From NCBI RefSeq assembly GCF_004135585.1, contig NZ_CP035501.1, forward strand, positions 2,923,501-2,987,500: a stretch of 64,000 nucleotides of DNA, given 5' to 3'. Positions 40,234 through 53,702 of this stretch are shown one piece after another. The notes beneath the pieces were generated by a model. It saw nothing but the letters and a program-made list of their open reading frames with translations, made no database searches and was not told the origin of the DNA. The position numbers and the translations under genes are program-made. The DNA is from Sphingosinicella sp. BN140058. GTDB taxonomy: Bacteria; Pseudomonadota; Alphaproteobacteria; Sphingomonadales; Sphingomonadaceae. Numbering within the stretch: position 1 is the stretch's first letter; each line of letters opens with the position of its first letter.

Positions 40234-43233
40234 ATGTATCTTCAACAGGTGAGCGCGCGAACAAGATATTTGCGCACTGTATCATTGGGCGCGATGATGA
40301 TCGCTGCCGCCGTCTTTCCTTCTTCGGCGGTTGCCCAATCGCAGAGTTCCGAAGCGGCTTCGGATGAAGACCGCCAGCAGCCACCGATCGCGGATGCCGA
40401 CCAGCCGGGCGTGAGCGACCCACAAGCCTCGAGCACGGCGCAGGCGGGCGAGATCATCGTCACCGGGACACGTCTTCAGGTGAGCGGTTTCACGGCGCCG
40501 ACCCCGACGACGGTGATCGGCGAAGAACAGATTGCCGCCAACGCCCAGCCCAACATCTTCACGACCGTTGCGCAGCTTCCCTCCCTTCAGGGATCCACCG
40601 GCACGCAGGTCAACACGTTCAGCACCTCCAGCGGTCAGCAGGGGCTCAGTTCCTTCTCGCTGCGCGGGGTCGGCGCGATCCGGACTCTGACCCTGCTCGA
40701 TGGGCAGCGTGTGGTCGGTGCCAATGTCACCGGCGTTCCCGACGTCAGCCTGTTTCCGCAACTGCTGGTGCGCAGGGTCGACGTCGTCAACGGCGGTGCA
40801 TCCGCCTCCTACGGCTCCGATGCGGTCGGCGGTGTCGTCAATTTCATCACCGACACGAGGTTCAAGGGCGTCAAGGGCAATATCCAGGGCGGCATCACCA
40901 ATTATGGCGACGACGAGCAAGGCCTGTTTCAACTGGCAGTCGGCGAAAGCTTCCTGGAGGACAGGTTGCACATCGTTGCGAGTGCCGAATATGGCAAGGA
41001 GGGCGGCGTCGACGGCGGCAATTTCGGCCTCGACCTTGCCGGTGGGCGGGACTGGTTCGTTCAGACCACGTTGATCAACCGCGGCGTGCTCAATGACGGC
41101 ACGCCCCAATATCTGGTCCGCGATTTCGCCCAGTCCACCACGTTCACGAAATATGGCCTGATCACGGCCGGTCCGCTGCAGGGCACAGCCTTCGACCAGG
41201 CCGGCAATCCCTTCCAGTTTCAATATGGCTCCAACGGCGTTCCCGCACGCAACGCCGCCGGCACCGTCATCGGCTGCTACCCCGGCTTTTGCCTGGGCGG
41301 CGACCTTTCGGGCAATGTCGATGCCGGCCGCTCGCTGAAATCCAGCATCGAGCGCCTGACCACCTATGGCCGGATCGGCTACGATTTCGCGCCGGACAAC
41401 GAGCTCTATGCGACGTTGAGCGTGGGGCAGGTGAAAACGAGCAATCAGCCCGTGAACGGACAGAATCGCCCTGGTTTGACCCTGCAATGCGCCAATCCCT
41501 TCGTGCCGGCCTCGATCCAGGCCGCCTGCGCCTCGGCAGGGATAACGAGCTTTCAATATGGGACGAGCAATGCGGCGCTGGGAAATACTCGCGTCCACAC
41601 CGATCGCCGTCTCTATCGCCTCGTGGTCGGCGCGAACGGTCGCTTCGATGCCACCGGAACGGCGTGGAACTACGACGTCTATTACCAGCGTGGCGCCAAT
41701 TACACGGACATCGACGTCGACAACATCCTCCTGTCGAACCGCTTCAATCAGGCGATCGACGCCGTCTCGCTGAACGGCGAAACCGTCTGCCGAAACCCGA
41801 CCGCGCGTGCCTCCGGGTGCCAGCCGCTCAACATCATCGGCGGCAATCCCTCGCAGGCGGCGCTGCGATACATCATGCCGGAGAACGGTCCCTTTCAGCG
41901 CACACGCCAGTCCCAGGACGTGGTCAGCGTCAACTTCTCGGGATCTCCGATCGATCTTTGGGCGGGCCCGCTGGCGATCGCCTTCGGCGCTGAATATCGC
42001 CACGAATTCTACACGGTGCGGGCGGACCCCTATGGCGCCGGGTTCGCCGCGAGTCCGGCCAATGCCGATTATCCTGCAGATCCCGTTCTGCTCGCCGGCG
42101 GAAACAACTGGTATGCGGGCAATTACAAGAACGGCAGCGGCGCCTACAGCGTCAAGGAAGGCTTCTTCGAAGCCAATCTTCCGATCCTTTCATCGGATGC
42201 GACGGGCCGCGCGAACATCAATGCCGCTGCCCGCCTGACCGATTACAGCACCTCCGGCCAGGTCTGGGCGTGGAAGGTCGGCGGGACCTGGGATCTGCCG
42301 ATCGATGGTCTGCGTATTCGCGCCGTCACATCGCGCGACGTCCGTGCGCCGAACCTGTCGGAACTGTTCGCCGCGCCGGTCACCACCACCCTGCCGAACT
42401 TCTTCGATCCGTTCCGCAACACCAATGTGCTCGTCATCCAGAACACGATCGGAAATACGGAACTCACCCCGGAAATCGCGCGCAACACGACGGCCGGAAT
42501 CACCCTCGCGGCGCCGTCCTGGCTTCCCGGACTCAATCTCTCGTTCGACTATTACACGCTCAAGATCAAAGACGTGATCTCGAGCATCGCGCCGGCGGAC
42601 ATCGTCCAGCTCTGCTTCCAGAACGTGCTCCCTGAGACGTGCGACGTGTTCAACCTGAACAACAGCGCCGGACCCAATTTCATCAACGTCCAGGCGTTCA
42701 ATCTCGCCTCGATCGAGACCAAAGGCTTCGACATCGAGGCCAGCTATCGGTGGACCCGCCCGCTCGGCCTGCCCGGAAGTTTCGTGGTGCGCGGTCTCGC
42801 CACGCACGTCATCGAATATGTGACGGACACCGGTCTCCCCGGCACGATCCCCACCGACACCGCCGGCAACAATCTCGGCGCGACCCCGCACTGGAAGTGG
42901 CTCGCGATCCAGAGCTACGAAAATGACCGCTTCTCCCTGCTCGTGCAGGAAAGGTGGTTCAGCAGCGGCACGATCGGCAAACAATATATCGTCTGCCAGA
43001 CCGCTTGCCCGGCCTCGACGGCGGCGCGCCCGACGATCGACAGGAACCACATCCGCGGCGCTTTCTATCTGGACCTTGGCGGCACGTACAACCTCACCGA
43101 CCAGATCACCGCCTATTTCAAGGTGGACAACGTCTTCGATCGTGCGCCGGCCCGCTCCACCATTTTCAACAATCCCGCGCTCTACGACCAACTCGGCCGC
43201 GTCTATCGCGCCGGCGTGCGCTTCAAATTCTAA
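40234..43233 (+). CDS. TonB-dependent outer-membrane receptor (999 aa), xylan/xylo-oligosaccharide locus
   Basis: The ATG at 40234 is chosen because AAGGAGGGAGG lies just before it. The signal peptide is MYLQQVSARTRYLRTVSLGA with cleavage near AVAQ. A TonB-box-like GEIIVTGTRL leads into the plug (IFTTVAQLPSLQGSTG, SFSLRGVGAIRTLTLLDGQR, GGASASYGSDAVGGVVNFIT). The barrel ends QLGRVYRAGVRFKF, the usual aromatic terminus. Two Cys-containing extracellular loops are visible. Its neighbours (GH43 enzymes, xylB, xylA, MFS) point to xylo-oligosaccharides or arabinoxylan fragments as substrate. Regulation by a LacI operator at 39873 is likely. Confidence 0.94.
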   Translation: MYLQQVSARTRYLRTVSLGAMMIAAAVFPSSAVAQSQSSEAASDEDRQQPPIADADQPGVSDPQASSTAQAGEIIVTGTRLQVSGFTAPTPTTVIGEEQIAANAQPNIFTTVAQLPSLQGSTGTQVNTFSTSSGQQGLSSFSLRGVGAIRTLTLLDGQRVVGANVTGVPDVSLFPQLLVRRVDVVNGGASASYGSDAVGGVVNFITDTRFKGVKGNIQGGITNYGDDEQGLFQLAVGESFLEDRLHIVASAEYGKEGGVDGGNFGLDLAGGRDWFVQTTLINRGVLNDGTPQYLVRDFAQSTTFTKYGLITAGPLQGTAFDQAGNPFQFQYGSNGVPARNAAGTVIGCYPGFCLGGDLSGNVDAGRSLKSSIERLTTYGRIGYDFAPDNELYATLSVGQVKTSNQPVNGQNRPGLTLQCANPFVPASIQAACASAGITSFQYGTSNAALGNTRVHTDRRLYRLVVGANGRFDATGTAWNYDVYYQRGANYTDIDVDNILLSNRFNQAIDAVSLNGETVCRNPTARASGCQPLNIIGGNPSQAALRYIMPENGPFQRTRQSQDVVSVNFSGSPIDLWAGPLAIAFGAEYRHEFYTVRADPYGAGFAASPANADYPADPVLLAGGNNWYAGNYKNGSGAYSVKEGFFEANLPILSSDATGRANINAAARLTDYSTSGQVWAWKVGGTWDLPIDGLRIRAVTSRDVRAPNLSELFAAPVTTTLPNFFDPFRNTNVLVIQNTIGNTELTPEIARNTTAGITLAAPSWLPGLNLSFDYYTLKIKDVISSIAPADIVQLCFQNVLPETCDVFNLNNSAGPNFINVQAFNLASIETKGFDIEASYRWTRPLGLPGSFVVRGLATHVIEYVTDTGLPGTIPTDTAGNNLGATPHWKWLAIQSYENDRFSLLVQERWFSSGTIGKQYIVCQTACPASTAARPTIDRNHIRGAFYLDLGGTYNLTDQITAYFKVDNVFDRAPARSTIFNNPALYDQLGRVYRAGVRFKF

Positions 43234-43338
43234 TTCGGGCGACGCCGATGTGACCTCCGCACCCCACGGGTGGTCACATCGGCGACGCCTGAATGCAACA
43301 CGCGCCGATCGCCGGCTTGTGCTCCGACCCAGAACAAT

Positions 43339-43350
43339 GTTAGCGCTAAC
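43339..43350. promoter_or_regulatory. LacI-type operator upstream of the GH43-xylB-xylA operon
   Basis: GTTAGCGCTAAC is a perfect 12-base palindrome with central CG, 42 bases before the GH43 start codon. It matches the shape of the 39873 site (GTTAACGTAAAC). Confidence 0.65.
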
Positions 43351-43392
43351 GGCAGAGCTTGCGGCAAGCGGCCATGAAATGGAGAGTGAAAC

Positions 43393-44514
43393 ATGAAGCG
43401 CTTCAACCTTGCGGTCAGCAGCATCGCCCTTTTCGTCTCTCAGGCGTGTACCGCGCCGGCCGAGGGGCAGGACGATTTGGCCTCCGGCAACACGGCGGCG
43501 ACCCAAGCCGAGTCGGGCGCCAAGGATCCGAGTCGCTATCTCTCGCAGCCGCTGGTCAGCGAGATCTACACCGCCGATCCGTCCGCCCATGTCTGGAGCG
43601 ACGGCAAGCTGTACATCTATCCGAGCCACGACATCGACGGGGACGCCAAGGAGGACGACCTGGGCGGCCATTTCGAGATGCGCGATTACCGCATCCTCAG
43701 CATGGACGCGCCGGGCGGCAAGGTGACGATCCATCCGACCGCGTTGGACGTGAAGGACGTACCCTGGGCGAGCCAGCAGATGTGGGCCCCGGACGCCGCC
43801 TTCAAGAACGGCACCTATTATCTCTATTTCCCGGCCAAGGATAAGCAGGGCGCCTTCCGCATCGGCGTCGCGACCTCCAAGTCGCCGGTGGGTCCGTTCA
43901 AGGCCAACCCCCAGCCGATCAAGGGCAGCTTTTCGATCGATCCGGCGGTGTTCACCGACACGGACGGCAAGTCGTACATGTATTTCGGCGGCATCTGGGG
44001 CGGCCAGCTGCAGCGCAACGTGACCGGCAGCTACGATCCGAACGGCTCCAAGACCGACCTCGAGCAGCCCGACCAGCCCGCCCTCACGCCCAAGGTCGCT
44101 GCGCTCGACGGGAGCATGACCGAATTCTCGGAGAAGCCGCGCGACGTGGTCATCCTCGACGAGGCCGGAAAGCCGCTGCTGGGCAAGGATCACGACCGCC
44201 GCTTCTTCGAAGCGTCGTGGATGCACAAGCACAATGGCAAATATTATTTCAGCTACTCGACCGGCGATACCCACTATCTGGTCTATGCGATCGGCGACTC
44301 GCCCTACGGCCCGTTCACCTACAAGGGCCGGATCCTGGAACCCGTCGAAGGCTGGACCACCCACCACTCGATCGTCGACTGGAAGGGCAAAACCTGGCTC
44401 TTCTATGCCGATAGCCAGCTTTCGGGCCAGACCCGCCTCCGCAACGTCAAGGTGACCGAGCTCAAGTACAATCCGGACGGCACGATCCAGACGATCAACC
44501 CGATCAAGAAGTAA
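43393..44514 (+). CDS. glycoside hydrolase family 43 protein, exported
   Basis: This 373-residue protein starts with an export signal (MKRFNLAVSSIALFVSQACT); the cysteine at 19 may be a lipoprotein site, though the lipobox is imperfect. The five-bladed propeller residues are present: D62 (YTADPSAHVW), D183 (FSIDPAVFTD) and E273 (RRFFEASWMHKH). Repeated NGKYYFSYSTG and KGKTWLFYAD strands support the fold. It probably trims arabinose or xylose from xylan fragments in the periplasm or at the outer membrane. It begins the operon with xylB (four-base gap) and xylA. Confidence 0.93.
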   Translation: MKRFNLAVSSIALFVSQACTAPAEGQDDLASGNTAATQAESGAKDPSRYLSQPLVSEIYTADPSAHVWSDGKLYIYPSHDIDGDAKEDDLGGHFEMRDYRILSMDAPGGKVTIHPTALDVKDVPWASQQMWAPDAAFKNGTYYLYFPAKDKQGAFRIGVATSKSPVGPFKANPQPIKGSFSIDPAVFTDTDGKSYMYFGGIWGGQLQRNVTGSYDPNGSKTDLEQPDQPALTPKVAALDGSMTEFSEKPRDVVILDEAGKPLLGKDHDRRFFEASWMHKHNGKYYFSYSTGDTHYLVYAIGDSPYGPFTYKGRILEPVEGWTTHHSIVDWKGKTWLFYADSQLSGQTRLRNVKVTELKYNPDGTIQTINPIKK

Positions 44515-44518
44515 GCGG

Positions 44519-45982
44519 ATGTTCCTCGGCATCGATATCGGGACGTCGGGCGTCAAGGCGGTCGTGATCGACAGCCATGGCGCCGTCGTCGGACAGGGCG
44601 TCGCGGCATTGACCGTGCAGCGTCCGCAGCCGCTCTGGTCCGAACAGGATCCAGGTGATTGGTGGACAGCGACCAACGCCGCCGTGCTCGCGATCGATCC
44701 GGCGATCCGCCGGTCGGTGCGTGGGATCGGCGTCGCCGGGCAGATGCACGGCGCTACCCTGCTCGGCGCAGACGATCGTCCGCTGCGTCCGGCGATCCTG
44801 TGGAACGACGGGCGCTCCTTTGCCGAATGCGAGGCAATGGAAGCGGAGGTCCCCGACCTGCACGCCGTTGCGGGCAATCTCGCCATGCCGGGGTTCACCG
44901 CGCCCAAGCTGCGCTGGGTGCGGGACCACGAACCCGAAATCTTCGAGCACGTCCGAACGGTCCTGCTGCCCAAAGACTATGTTCGCCTGCTGATGACCGG
45001 CGACAAGGTGTCCGACATGTCGGATTCCGCCGGCACCCTGTGGCTGGACGTCGCCAAGCGGACCTGGAGCGACGAACTGCTCGCCGCCTGCTCGCTCAGC
45101 GCCGATCACATGCCCCGCCTCGTTGAGGGCAGTGAGAAAAGCGGCCAACTGCGCGCATCCGTTGCGGAGCTGTGGGGCATGGCAGAGGTTGCGGTGGCGG
45201 GCGGCGGCGGCGACAACGCCGCGGGGGCCGCGGGCATCGGCGTGGTCAGCGACGGCAAGGCCCTGCTTTCGCTCGGCACCTCGGGCGTGATCTTCGTCGC
45301 CAATGACCGGTTCAAGCCCAATCCGGCGCGCGCCGTCCATGCCTTCTGCCATTGCCTCCCGGACATGTGGCACCAGATGTCGGTGCACCTGAGCGCCGCC
45401 TCCTGCATCGACTGGGTCGCCCGGCTGACCGGAGTCAGCGGCGCGGCCGAGCTGTTCGCGCGTGCCGAGGCGGCCGGTCCGGGCAGCGGCCCGGAGCTGT
45501 TCCTACCCTATCTCTCGGGCGAGCGCACGCCGCACAACGACGCCCAGGTGCGCGGCGGCTTCCTCCATCTCGACAACGATACCGGCCCCGACAGGCTGGC
45601 GCAGGCGGTGCTGGAGGGCGTCGCCTTCGCGCTCGCCGACGGCCTCGACGTGCTGCGCGAAGCCGGCACCGAAGTGGCCGATCTGGCGGTGATCGGCGGC
45701 GGCGCGCGCTCGCGATACTGGGGCGAGACGATCGCCGCTGCGATGGGCGTGCCGCTCGTCTATCTGAACGGCGGCGAGGTCGGACCCGCGATGGGCGGTG
45801 CGCGCCTGGCGCAGCTCGCCGTCGATGGCGGCACGCCGAGCGAGGTCTGCGTGGCGCCGCCGGTCGCCCATGTCATTCAGCCGGATGCGGCGCTTGCCGA
45901 CCGCCTGGCGCCCAAGCAGCAGGCGTTCCGCGACGCCTATCCGCGTATCACCCCGAAACTTGCGTCGAGGAGCCCCCGATGA
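44519..45982 (+). CDS. xylB: xylulokinase XylB
   Basis: The 487-residue FGGY-family kinase starts [20 protein letters not shown], with the phosphate-binding DIGTSG loop. The substrate-side [20 protein letters not shown] and catalytic-aspartate region [14 protein letters not shown] are intact, as is the ATP-site [20 protein letters not shown]. It phosphorylates D-xylulose to xylulose-5-phosphate in the cytoplasm. It is four bases after the GH43 gene, and its stop overlaps the xylA start (ATGA). Confidence 0.96.
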   Translation: MFLGIDIGTSGVKAVVIDSHGAVVGQGVAALTVQRPQPLWSEQDPGDWWTATNAAVLAIDPAIRRSVRGIGVAGQMHGATLLGADDRPLRPAILWNDGRSFAECEAMEAEVPDLHAVAGNLAMPGFTAPKLRWVRDHEPEIFEHVRTVLLPKDYVRLLMTGDKVSDMSDSAGTLWLDVAKRTWSDELLAACSLSADHMPRLVEGSEKSGQLRASVAELWGMAEVAVAGGGGDNAAGAAGIGVVSDGKALLSLGTSGVIFVANDRFKPNPARAVHAFCHCLPDMWHQMSVHLSAASCIDWVARLTGVSGAAELFARAEAAGPGSGPELFLPYLSGERTPHNDAQVRGGFLHLDNDTGPDRLAQAVLEGVAFALADGLDVLREAGTEVADLAVIGGGARSRYWGETIAAAMGVPLVYLNGGEVGPAMGGARLAQLAVDGGTPSEVCVAPPVAHVIQPDAALADRLAPKQQAFRDAYPRITPKLASRSPR

Positions 45983-47289
45983 GCACCGATTATTTCGCCG
46001 AAATCCCGCAGATCAAATATGAGGGACCGGACAGTTCCAACGAGCTGGCCTACCGCTGGTACGACAAGGACCGGATCGTGCTCGGCAAGCGCATGGAAGA
46101 CCATCTGCGCTTCGCGATCTGCTTCTGGCACACCTTCTGCTGGCCGGGCAGCGACGTGTTCGGCGCGGGAACCTTCAACCGCCCCTGGCATGCCGGTGCG
46201 AACGACAGCGCGGCGGCCGCGGCCAAGCGCGAAATCGCGTTCGATTTCTTCACCAAGCTCGACGTACCTTATTATTGCTTCCACGACGTGGACGTGATGG
46301 CCGAGGCCAGGACGGCGGACGAGCACCGCCGCCATTTCGCCGAAGCGGTCGATCACCTGGAGAGGCTGCAGGCGTCGTCGGGCCGCAAGCTGCTGTGGGG
46401 CACGGCCAACCTGTTCAGTCACCCGCGCTTCCTTGCCGGCGCCGCGACCAGCCCCGATCCCGAAGTCTATGCATTCGCGGCGTTGCAGGTCCGCGACGCG
46501 CTCGACGCCACGCACCGCCTGGGCGGAGTCAATTACGTGCTGTGGGGCGGCCGCGAGGGCTATGAGACCCTGCTCAACACCGATCTGAAGCGCGAGCTCG
46601 ACAATTTCGGCCGATTCCTCAGCCTCGTCGTCGAGCACAAGCACAAGATCGGGTTCGAGGGCACGATCCTGATCGAGCCGAAGCCGCACGAGCCGACCAA
46701 GCACCAGTACGACTTCGACACGGCAACCGTGTACGGCTTCCTCAAGCGCTACGGGCTCGAGAATGAAGTGAAGGTCAACATCGAGGCGAACCATGCCACC
46801 CTGTCGGGCCACACGTTCGAGCATGAGATCGCCACCGCCGCCGCGCTCGGCATCTTCGGCTCGATCGACGCCAATCGCGGCGATCCGCAGAATGGCTGGG
46901 ACACCGATCAATTCCCCAACTCGGTCGAAGAACTGACCCTCGCGGTGCTGGAGATCCTCCGCGCGGGCGGCTTCACCACCGGCGGCTTCAATTTCGACGC
47001 CAAGGTCCGGCGCCAGTCGATCGATCCCGCCGATCTGTTCTACGGCCATGTCGGCGGTATCGACACGGTGGCGAAGGGCCTCCTCAACGCCGCCGCGATC
47101 ATCGAGGATGGCCGCGTCGACGCGGCCAAGGCCGAGCGTTATTCCGGCTGGGACGGGGCATTTGGCAAGCAGATCGCCTCCCTCGATCTCGCCGGCATCG
47201 CGGACCTCACCGCGCAGAAATCGATCGATCCGAAGCCACGGTCAGGGCGCCAGGAGCGGCTGGAGAATTTGTTCAACCGTTTTATGTGA
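45979..47289 (+). CDS. xylA: xylose isomerase XylA
   Basis: The product is 436 residues from the ATG at 45979. Catalytic H102 and D105 sit in [11 protein letters not shown]. Metal-binding and signature segments follow: [50 protein letters not shown] and [20 protein letters not shown]. The length matches the long class II isomerases. It converts D-xylose to D-xylulose. Its presence means the isomerase route is used rather than, or besides, the oxidative Weimberg route known in Caulobacter. It ends the GH43-xylB-xylA operon. Confidence 0.98.
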   Translation: MSTDYFAEIPQIKYEGPDSSNELAYRWYDKDRIVLGKRMEDHLRFAICFWHTFCWPGSDVFGAGTFNRPWHAGANDSAAAAAKREIAFDFFTKLDVPYYCFHDVDVMAEARTADEHRRHFAEAVDHLERLQASSGRKLLWGTANLFSHPRFLAGAATSPDPEVYAFAALQVRDALDATHRLGGVNYVLWGGREGYETLLNTDLKRELDNFGRFLSLVVEHKHKIGFEGTILIEPKPHEPTKHQYDFDTATVYGFLKRYGLENEVKVNIEANHATLSGHTFEHEIATAAALGIFGSIDANRGDPQNGWDTDQFPNSVEELTLAVLEILRAGGFTTGGFNFDAKVRRQSIDPADLFYGHVGGIDTVAKGLLNAAAIIEDGRVDAAKAERYSGWDGAFGKQIASLDLAGIADLTAQKSIDPKPRSGRQERLENLFNRFM

Positions 47290-47299
47290 ATCCGGGTTG

Positions 47300-47323
47300 G
47301 GGAGGCGGCTTTCGCCGTCTCCC
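47300..47323 (+). terminator. hairpin after xylA
   Basis: GGGAGGCGGC / GCCGTCTCCC (one G-T pair) with loop TTTC lies 11 bases past the xylA stop. There is no T-tract, so termination strength is uncertain. The following 260 bases to gyrB hold nothing I can support. Confidence 0.55.
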
Positions 47324-47585
47324 GCTGCTCACCCAACCGCGACGCTGCTGGAGCAGGCACGGCCTGCGACAGCGGTGTTGGGGGAGCGCGCGCCCGCTTC
47401 GCTCCGCCGACCCAGGCCACCGACCGCAATACGGGCCGCCCCCATGACCGCTCAACCAGCCGTCACGAAGACGTCTTGCTGCAGAACGATCGTTGCTCAG
47501 GACACTAGAGCCTGCTCCACACCTTAGGTTGGAGCGAACGCAGCCCTGCCGCAAAGCAAGTAAGCGACTGGATCGAGGTCCGTGC

Positions 47586-50367
<2,782 letters not shown>

Positions 50368-50476
50368 GGGCCATCAACGCCGGGCACGTGCTCCGGCTCC
50401 GAGGATGGGCAGTGCGGCGCAATTGTTCGGTCCCGGTGCATTGCACCCGCTCGGGCGCAATCTTAAGTCGCATCTC

Positions 50477-53062
50477 ATGCTCGACGCCCAGAACGCTCCC
50501 GCCGTCCCTACCGCGATCCGCCGCGAGGATTATCGTCCGCCGGATTGGCTGGTGCCCGAGATCGTGCTCGACTTCGATCTCGGCGCCGAGCGCAGCCGGG
50601 TTCGGTCGACTCTTCGGGTGGAGCGCAATGGCGATCACGATCGGCCGCTGGTGCTGGACGCCGAGGCGTTGACGATCGTCGCCGTCACCGTCGACGGCAG
50701 CCCGGCCGATTATTCCTATGCCGGCGATCTTCTTACCATCCAGCTGTCCGCGGCCGCCGCGACCGTCGAAACCCTCGTCGAAATCGCGCCGCGCGCGAAT
50801 ACCCAGTTGATGGGATTGTACGAGTCCGGCGGCATCCTGTGCACCCAGTGCGAGGCGCAGGGCTTTCGTCGGATCACGCCGTTCCCGGACCGTCCCGACG
50901 TGCTCAGCCGCTACCGCGTTCGAATGACGGCACCCAAGGCCGACTATCCGATCCTCCTGTCCAACGGCGACCCGATCGATGCCGGCGATGCCGGCGATGG
51001 CCGCCACTGGGCCGAGTGGCACGATCCTTTCCCCAAGCCCTGTTATCTGTTCGCGCTCGTCGCCGGCGATCTCGTCGCCAATCGCGACCGGTTCGTGACC
51101 GCGTCGGGGCGCGCCGTCGATCTCGGCATCTGGGTGCGCGAGCCGGATCTCGCCAAGACCGATCACGCGATGGCCGCGCTCAAGGCTTCGATGAAATGGG
51201 ACGAGGACGTCTATGGCCGCGAATATGATCTGGCCGTGTTCAACATCGTCGCGGTGGCCGATTTCAACTTTGGCGCGATGGAGAATAAGGGCCTCAACAT
51301 CTTCAACTCGCGCTACATACTGGCCGATGCCGAGACTGCGACGGACGCCGATTTCGATGCCATCGCCGGAGTCGTCGCGCACGAATATTTCCACAACTGG
51401 TCCGGCAACCGGATCACCTGTCGCGACTGGTTCCAGCTGTCGCTGAAGGAGGGCTTCACGGTCTTCCGCGATCAGCAATTCTCGGCCGACATGGGCTCTG
51501 CCGCTGTGAAGCGGATCGAGGACGTGCGCATGCTCCGCGCGGCGCAATTCCCGGAGGATGCGGGACCGCTGGCGCATCCGGTGCGCCCGGAAAGCTATAT
51601 CGAAATTTCCAACTTCTACACCGCCACCGTCTATTCCAAGGGCGCCGAGCTCATCCGGATGATGCACACCCTGCTTGGACCGGAGCGCTTCCGTGCCGGT
51701 ACGGACCTCTATTTCGAGCGCCACGACGGCGAGGCGGCGACCTGCGAGGATTTCGTCCGCGCAATGGAGGAGGGCGGCGGGATCGATCTCGGCGATTTTC
51801 GGCGGTGGTACAGCCAGGCGGGCACGCCGCGGGTCCGCGCTCAGCTCGGCCATGCGGGAGAAGGACGTGCGGTGCTGCATCTCGCACAGGAGGTGCCGCC
51901 GACACCGGGTCAGCCGGCCAAGCAGCCGATGCCGATCCCGCTCAAGCTCGCCTTGTTCGGTGAGACCAGCGGCGCCAAGCTCGACGAGCGCCTGGTCGTG
52001 TTCGACGGCGAGGCGCAGGAGGTCGTCTTCGACGGACTGGCGGAGCGGCCGGTGCTTTCGATCAACCGGGACTTTTCGGCGCCGGTGGTGGTCGAGAGCG
52101 ATCGCACCCTTGCCGAACTCGCGTTTCTCTCCGCGCGCGACGACAACCCGTTCGCGCGCTACGAGGCCACCCAGCAATTGATGCTCGACACCTTGCTGTC
52201 GGCGATCGCCGGCGGTCAGCCGGATCATGGACCGGTTCTGGACGCCATCCGGGAAACGCTTGCCGATACGTCGCTCGACCCGGCGTTCGTGGCCGAAGCC
52301 GTGCTGCCGCCAAGCGAGGCCTTCATCGGCGATCACATGGCCATCGTCGATCCCGAAGCGGTTCGTGGCGCCAGGGAAGCGCTCCGCGTCGCGATCGGCC
52401 GGGAATTCGAAGGGCAATGGCGCGATGCCTATGCGGCCAGTTCCGCCAACCGGTTCGAATATTCGCCCGCAGGCAAGGGCCGGCGACGGATGCGCACGGT
52501 TGCGCTCGGCTATCTGATGGCGGCCGGCGCGAGCGATGCACCGGCGCTCGCGATGCGGCAGTTCGACGATGCCGACAACATGACCGACCGGCATGGTGCG
52601 CTTGCCGCCCTGGTCAGTTCGGACGCTGCGGAACGGCACGGCGCGCTTGCCGCCTTCTACGATCGCTACCGCGACGATGCCCTGGTTCTGGACAAATGGT
52701 TCTCGGTTCAGGCGCTCTCCACCCGCGACGACGTGCTCGATGCCGTCGAGGCGCTTGCCGCCCACCCCGATTTCACCCTGTCCAACCCCAACCGCATGCG
52801 CGCGCTGGTGGGCGCCTTCGCCGCCAATCAACGCGCTTTCCACGATCCGTCGGGCCGAGGCTATGCGTTCCTTGCGGACATGATCCTGGCCGTCGACCGG
52901 CTCAATCCGCAGACGGCGGCGCGGCTGGTGCCGCCGCTCGGCCGCTGGCGCCGCTTCGATCCCGTGCGGGCCGACCGGATGAAGGCGCAGCTGGAGCGAA
53001 TCGTTGCGTCACCGCAGCTGTCGAAAGACGTGTTCGAGCAGGTTTCAAAGAGTCTCGCGTAA
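50477..53062 (+). CDS. pepN: aminopeptidase N (M1 family)
   Basis: The product is 861 residues from the ATG at 50477 (MLDAQNAPAVPTAIRREDYR). The open frame extends further upstream but without family sequence. The substrate-anchoring GAMEN is at 266-270. The zinc motif is H302-E303-x-x-H306 with the third ligand E325 (VVAHEYFHNWSGN, FQLSLKEGFTVFRDQQFS). The C-terminal DUF3458 regions match the alphaproteobacterial/E. coli PepN type (ETLADTSLDPAFVAEAVLPP, DMILAVDRLNPQTAARL). It is a cytoplasmic broad-specificity aminopeptidase in peptide turnover. Confidence 0.97.
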   Translation: MLDAQNAPAVPTAIRREDYRPPDWLVPEIVLDFDLGAERSRVRSTLRVERNGDHDRPLVLDAEALTIVAVTVDGSPADYSYAGDLLTIQLSAAAATVETLVEIAPRANTQLMGLYESGGILCTQCEAQGFRRITPFPDRPDVLSRYRVRMTAPKADYPILLSNGDPIDAGDAGDGRHWAEWHDPFPKPCYLFALVAGDLVANRDRFVTASGRAVDLGIWVREPDLAKTDHAMAALKASMKWDEDVYGREYDLAVFNIVAVADFNFGAMENKGLNIFNSRYILADAETATDADFDAIAGVVAHEYFHNWSGNRITCRDWFQLSLKEGFTVFRDQQFSADMGSAAVKRIEDVRMLRAAQFPEDAGPLAHPVRPESYIEISNFYTATVYSKGAELIRMMHTLLGPERFRAGTDLYFERHDGEAATCEDFVRAMEEGGGIDLGDFRRWYSQAGTPRVRAQLGHAGEGRAVLHLAQEVPPTPGQPAKQPMPIPLKLALFGETSGAKLDERLVVFDGEAQEVVFDGLAERPVLSINRDFSAPVVVESDRTLAELAFLSARDDNPFARYEATQQLMLDTLLSAIAGGQPDHGPVLDAIRETLADTSLDPAFVAEAVLPPSEAFIGDHMAIVDPEAVRGAREALRVAIGREFEGQWRDAYAASSANRFEYSPAGKGRRRMRTVALGYLMAAGASDAPALAMRQFDDADNMTDRHGALAALVSSDAAERHGALAAFYDRYRDDALVLDKWFSVQALSTRDDVLDAVEALAAHPDFTLSNPNRMRALVGAFAANQRAFHDPSGRGYAFLADMILAVDRLNPQTAARLVPPLGRWRRFDPVRADRMKAQLERIVASPQLSKDVFEQVSKSLA

Positions 53063-53702
53063 GTCATTGCCAGGATTGTTTCTGCTGCGTTATCTCCGCG
53101 TCTGGCAGGGGGTGAAGGAGCGCGTCTCCAAGAATCCCGGCCGGACCCTGCGTCTGCAAACGATCCAGCTTCGAAAGTCGTGAAATCAAGTTTTACTTGG
53201 AAACTTTGGGCTGACTTCCGATAGCTGATATCAAAAGCGGGTACTTTCCGGCCTCGTCATTCGATTCCTGCTTTTGTTTCTTTGCTAGACCAGCGCCTTT
53301 GTGCCATGAAGTCGATGCCGCTTCGTGTGTGAGTCTCCACAGGGTTGGGCCGAGCTTTGCGTGCGAGCTCGGAAGGGCGCGCCGGCGGAGCGCCCGCCAA
53401 AGGGAGGAACTCCATGGCCATCAGGATCCGATACTCCGGAGCGGGGAACGCCCTCCAACCGCGCCAGGACGATGGTTGCGCGGGCAAGGATGGGTCGATT
53501 GTCGCTTTGGCGAACGGCGACCCGCCGTTCGCCGGCGGCGGTAATCTTGGCATGGAGTGCGCCATTTCGCTCCGTCCCGGCTGACCAGCCTTCGCGAGCC
53601 GCGCGAACCTTAGTGGCCTTGGTCCGACAACGGATCACCCGCCCGCTCTTTCTCTGCACACCGACCAACCATAATCAACCATGACTGATGGGGAGTAGAT
53701 AC
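53063..53702. other. 640-base intergenic region before the third RTX gene
   Basis: Apart from a 56-codon ORF at 53414 with a strong ribosome-binding site, I see nothing coding. The stretch 53160-53290 is AT-richer than the neighbourhood. GC-rich inverted repeats occur around 53366-53400 (GGCGCGCCGGCGGAGCGCCCGCC). No clear promoter was found. Confidence 0.45.
53414..53584 (+). CDS. possible small protein (56 aa)
   Basis: The ATG at 53414 follows AAAGGGAGGAACTCC, one of the best ribosome-binding sites in the window. The product reads MAIRIRYSGAGNALQPRQDD and ends in a glycine-rich segment. It has no hydrophobic segment and no known domain. The composition does not strongly support coding, so it could equally be part of a structured RNA. 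Confidence 0.3.
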   Translation: MAIRIRYSGAGNALQPRQDDGCAGKDGSIVALANGDPPFAGGGNLGMECAISLRPG

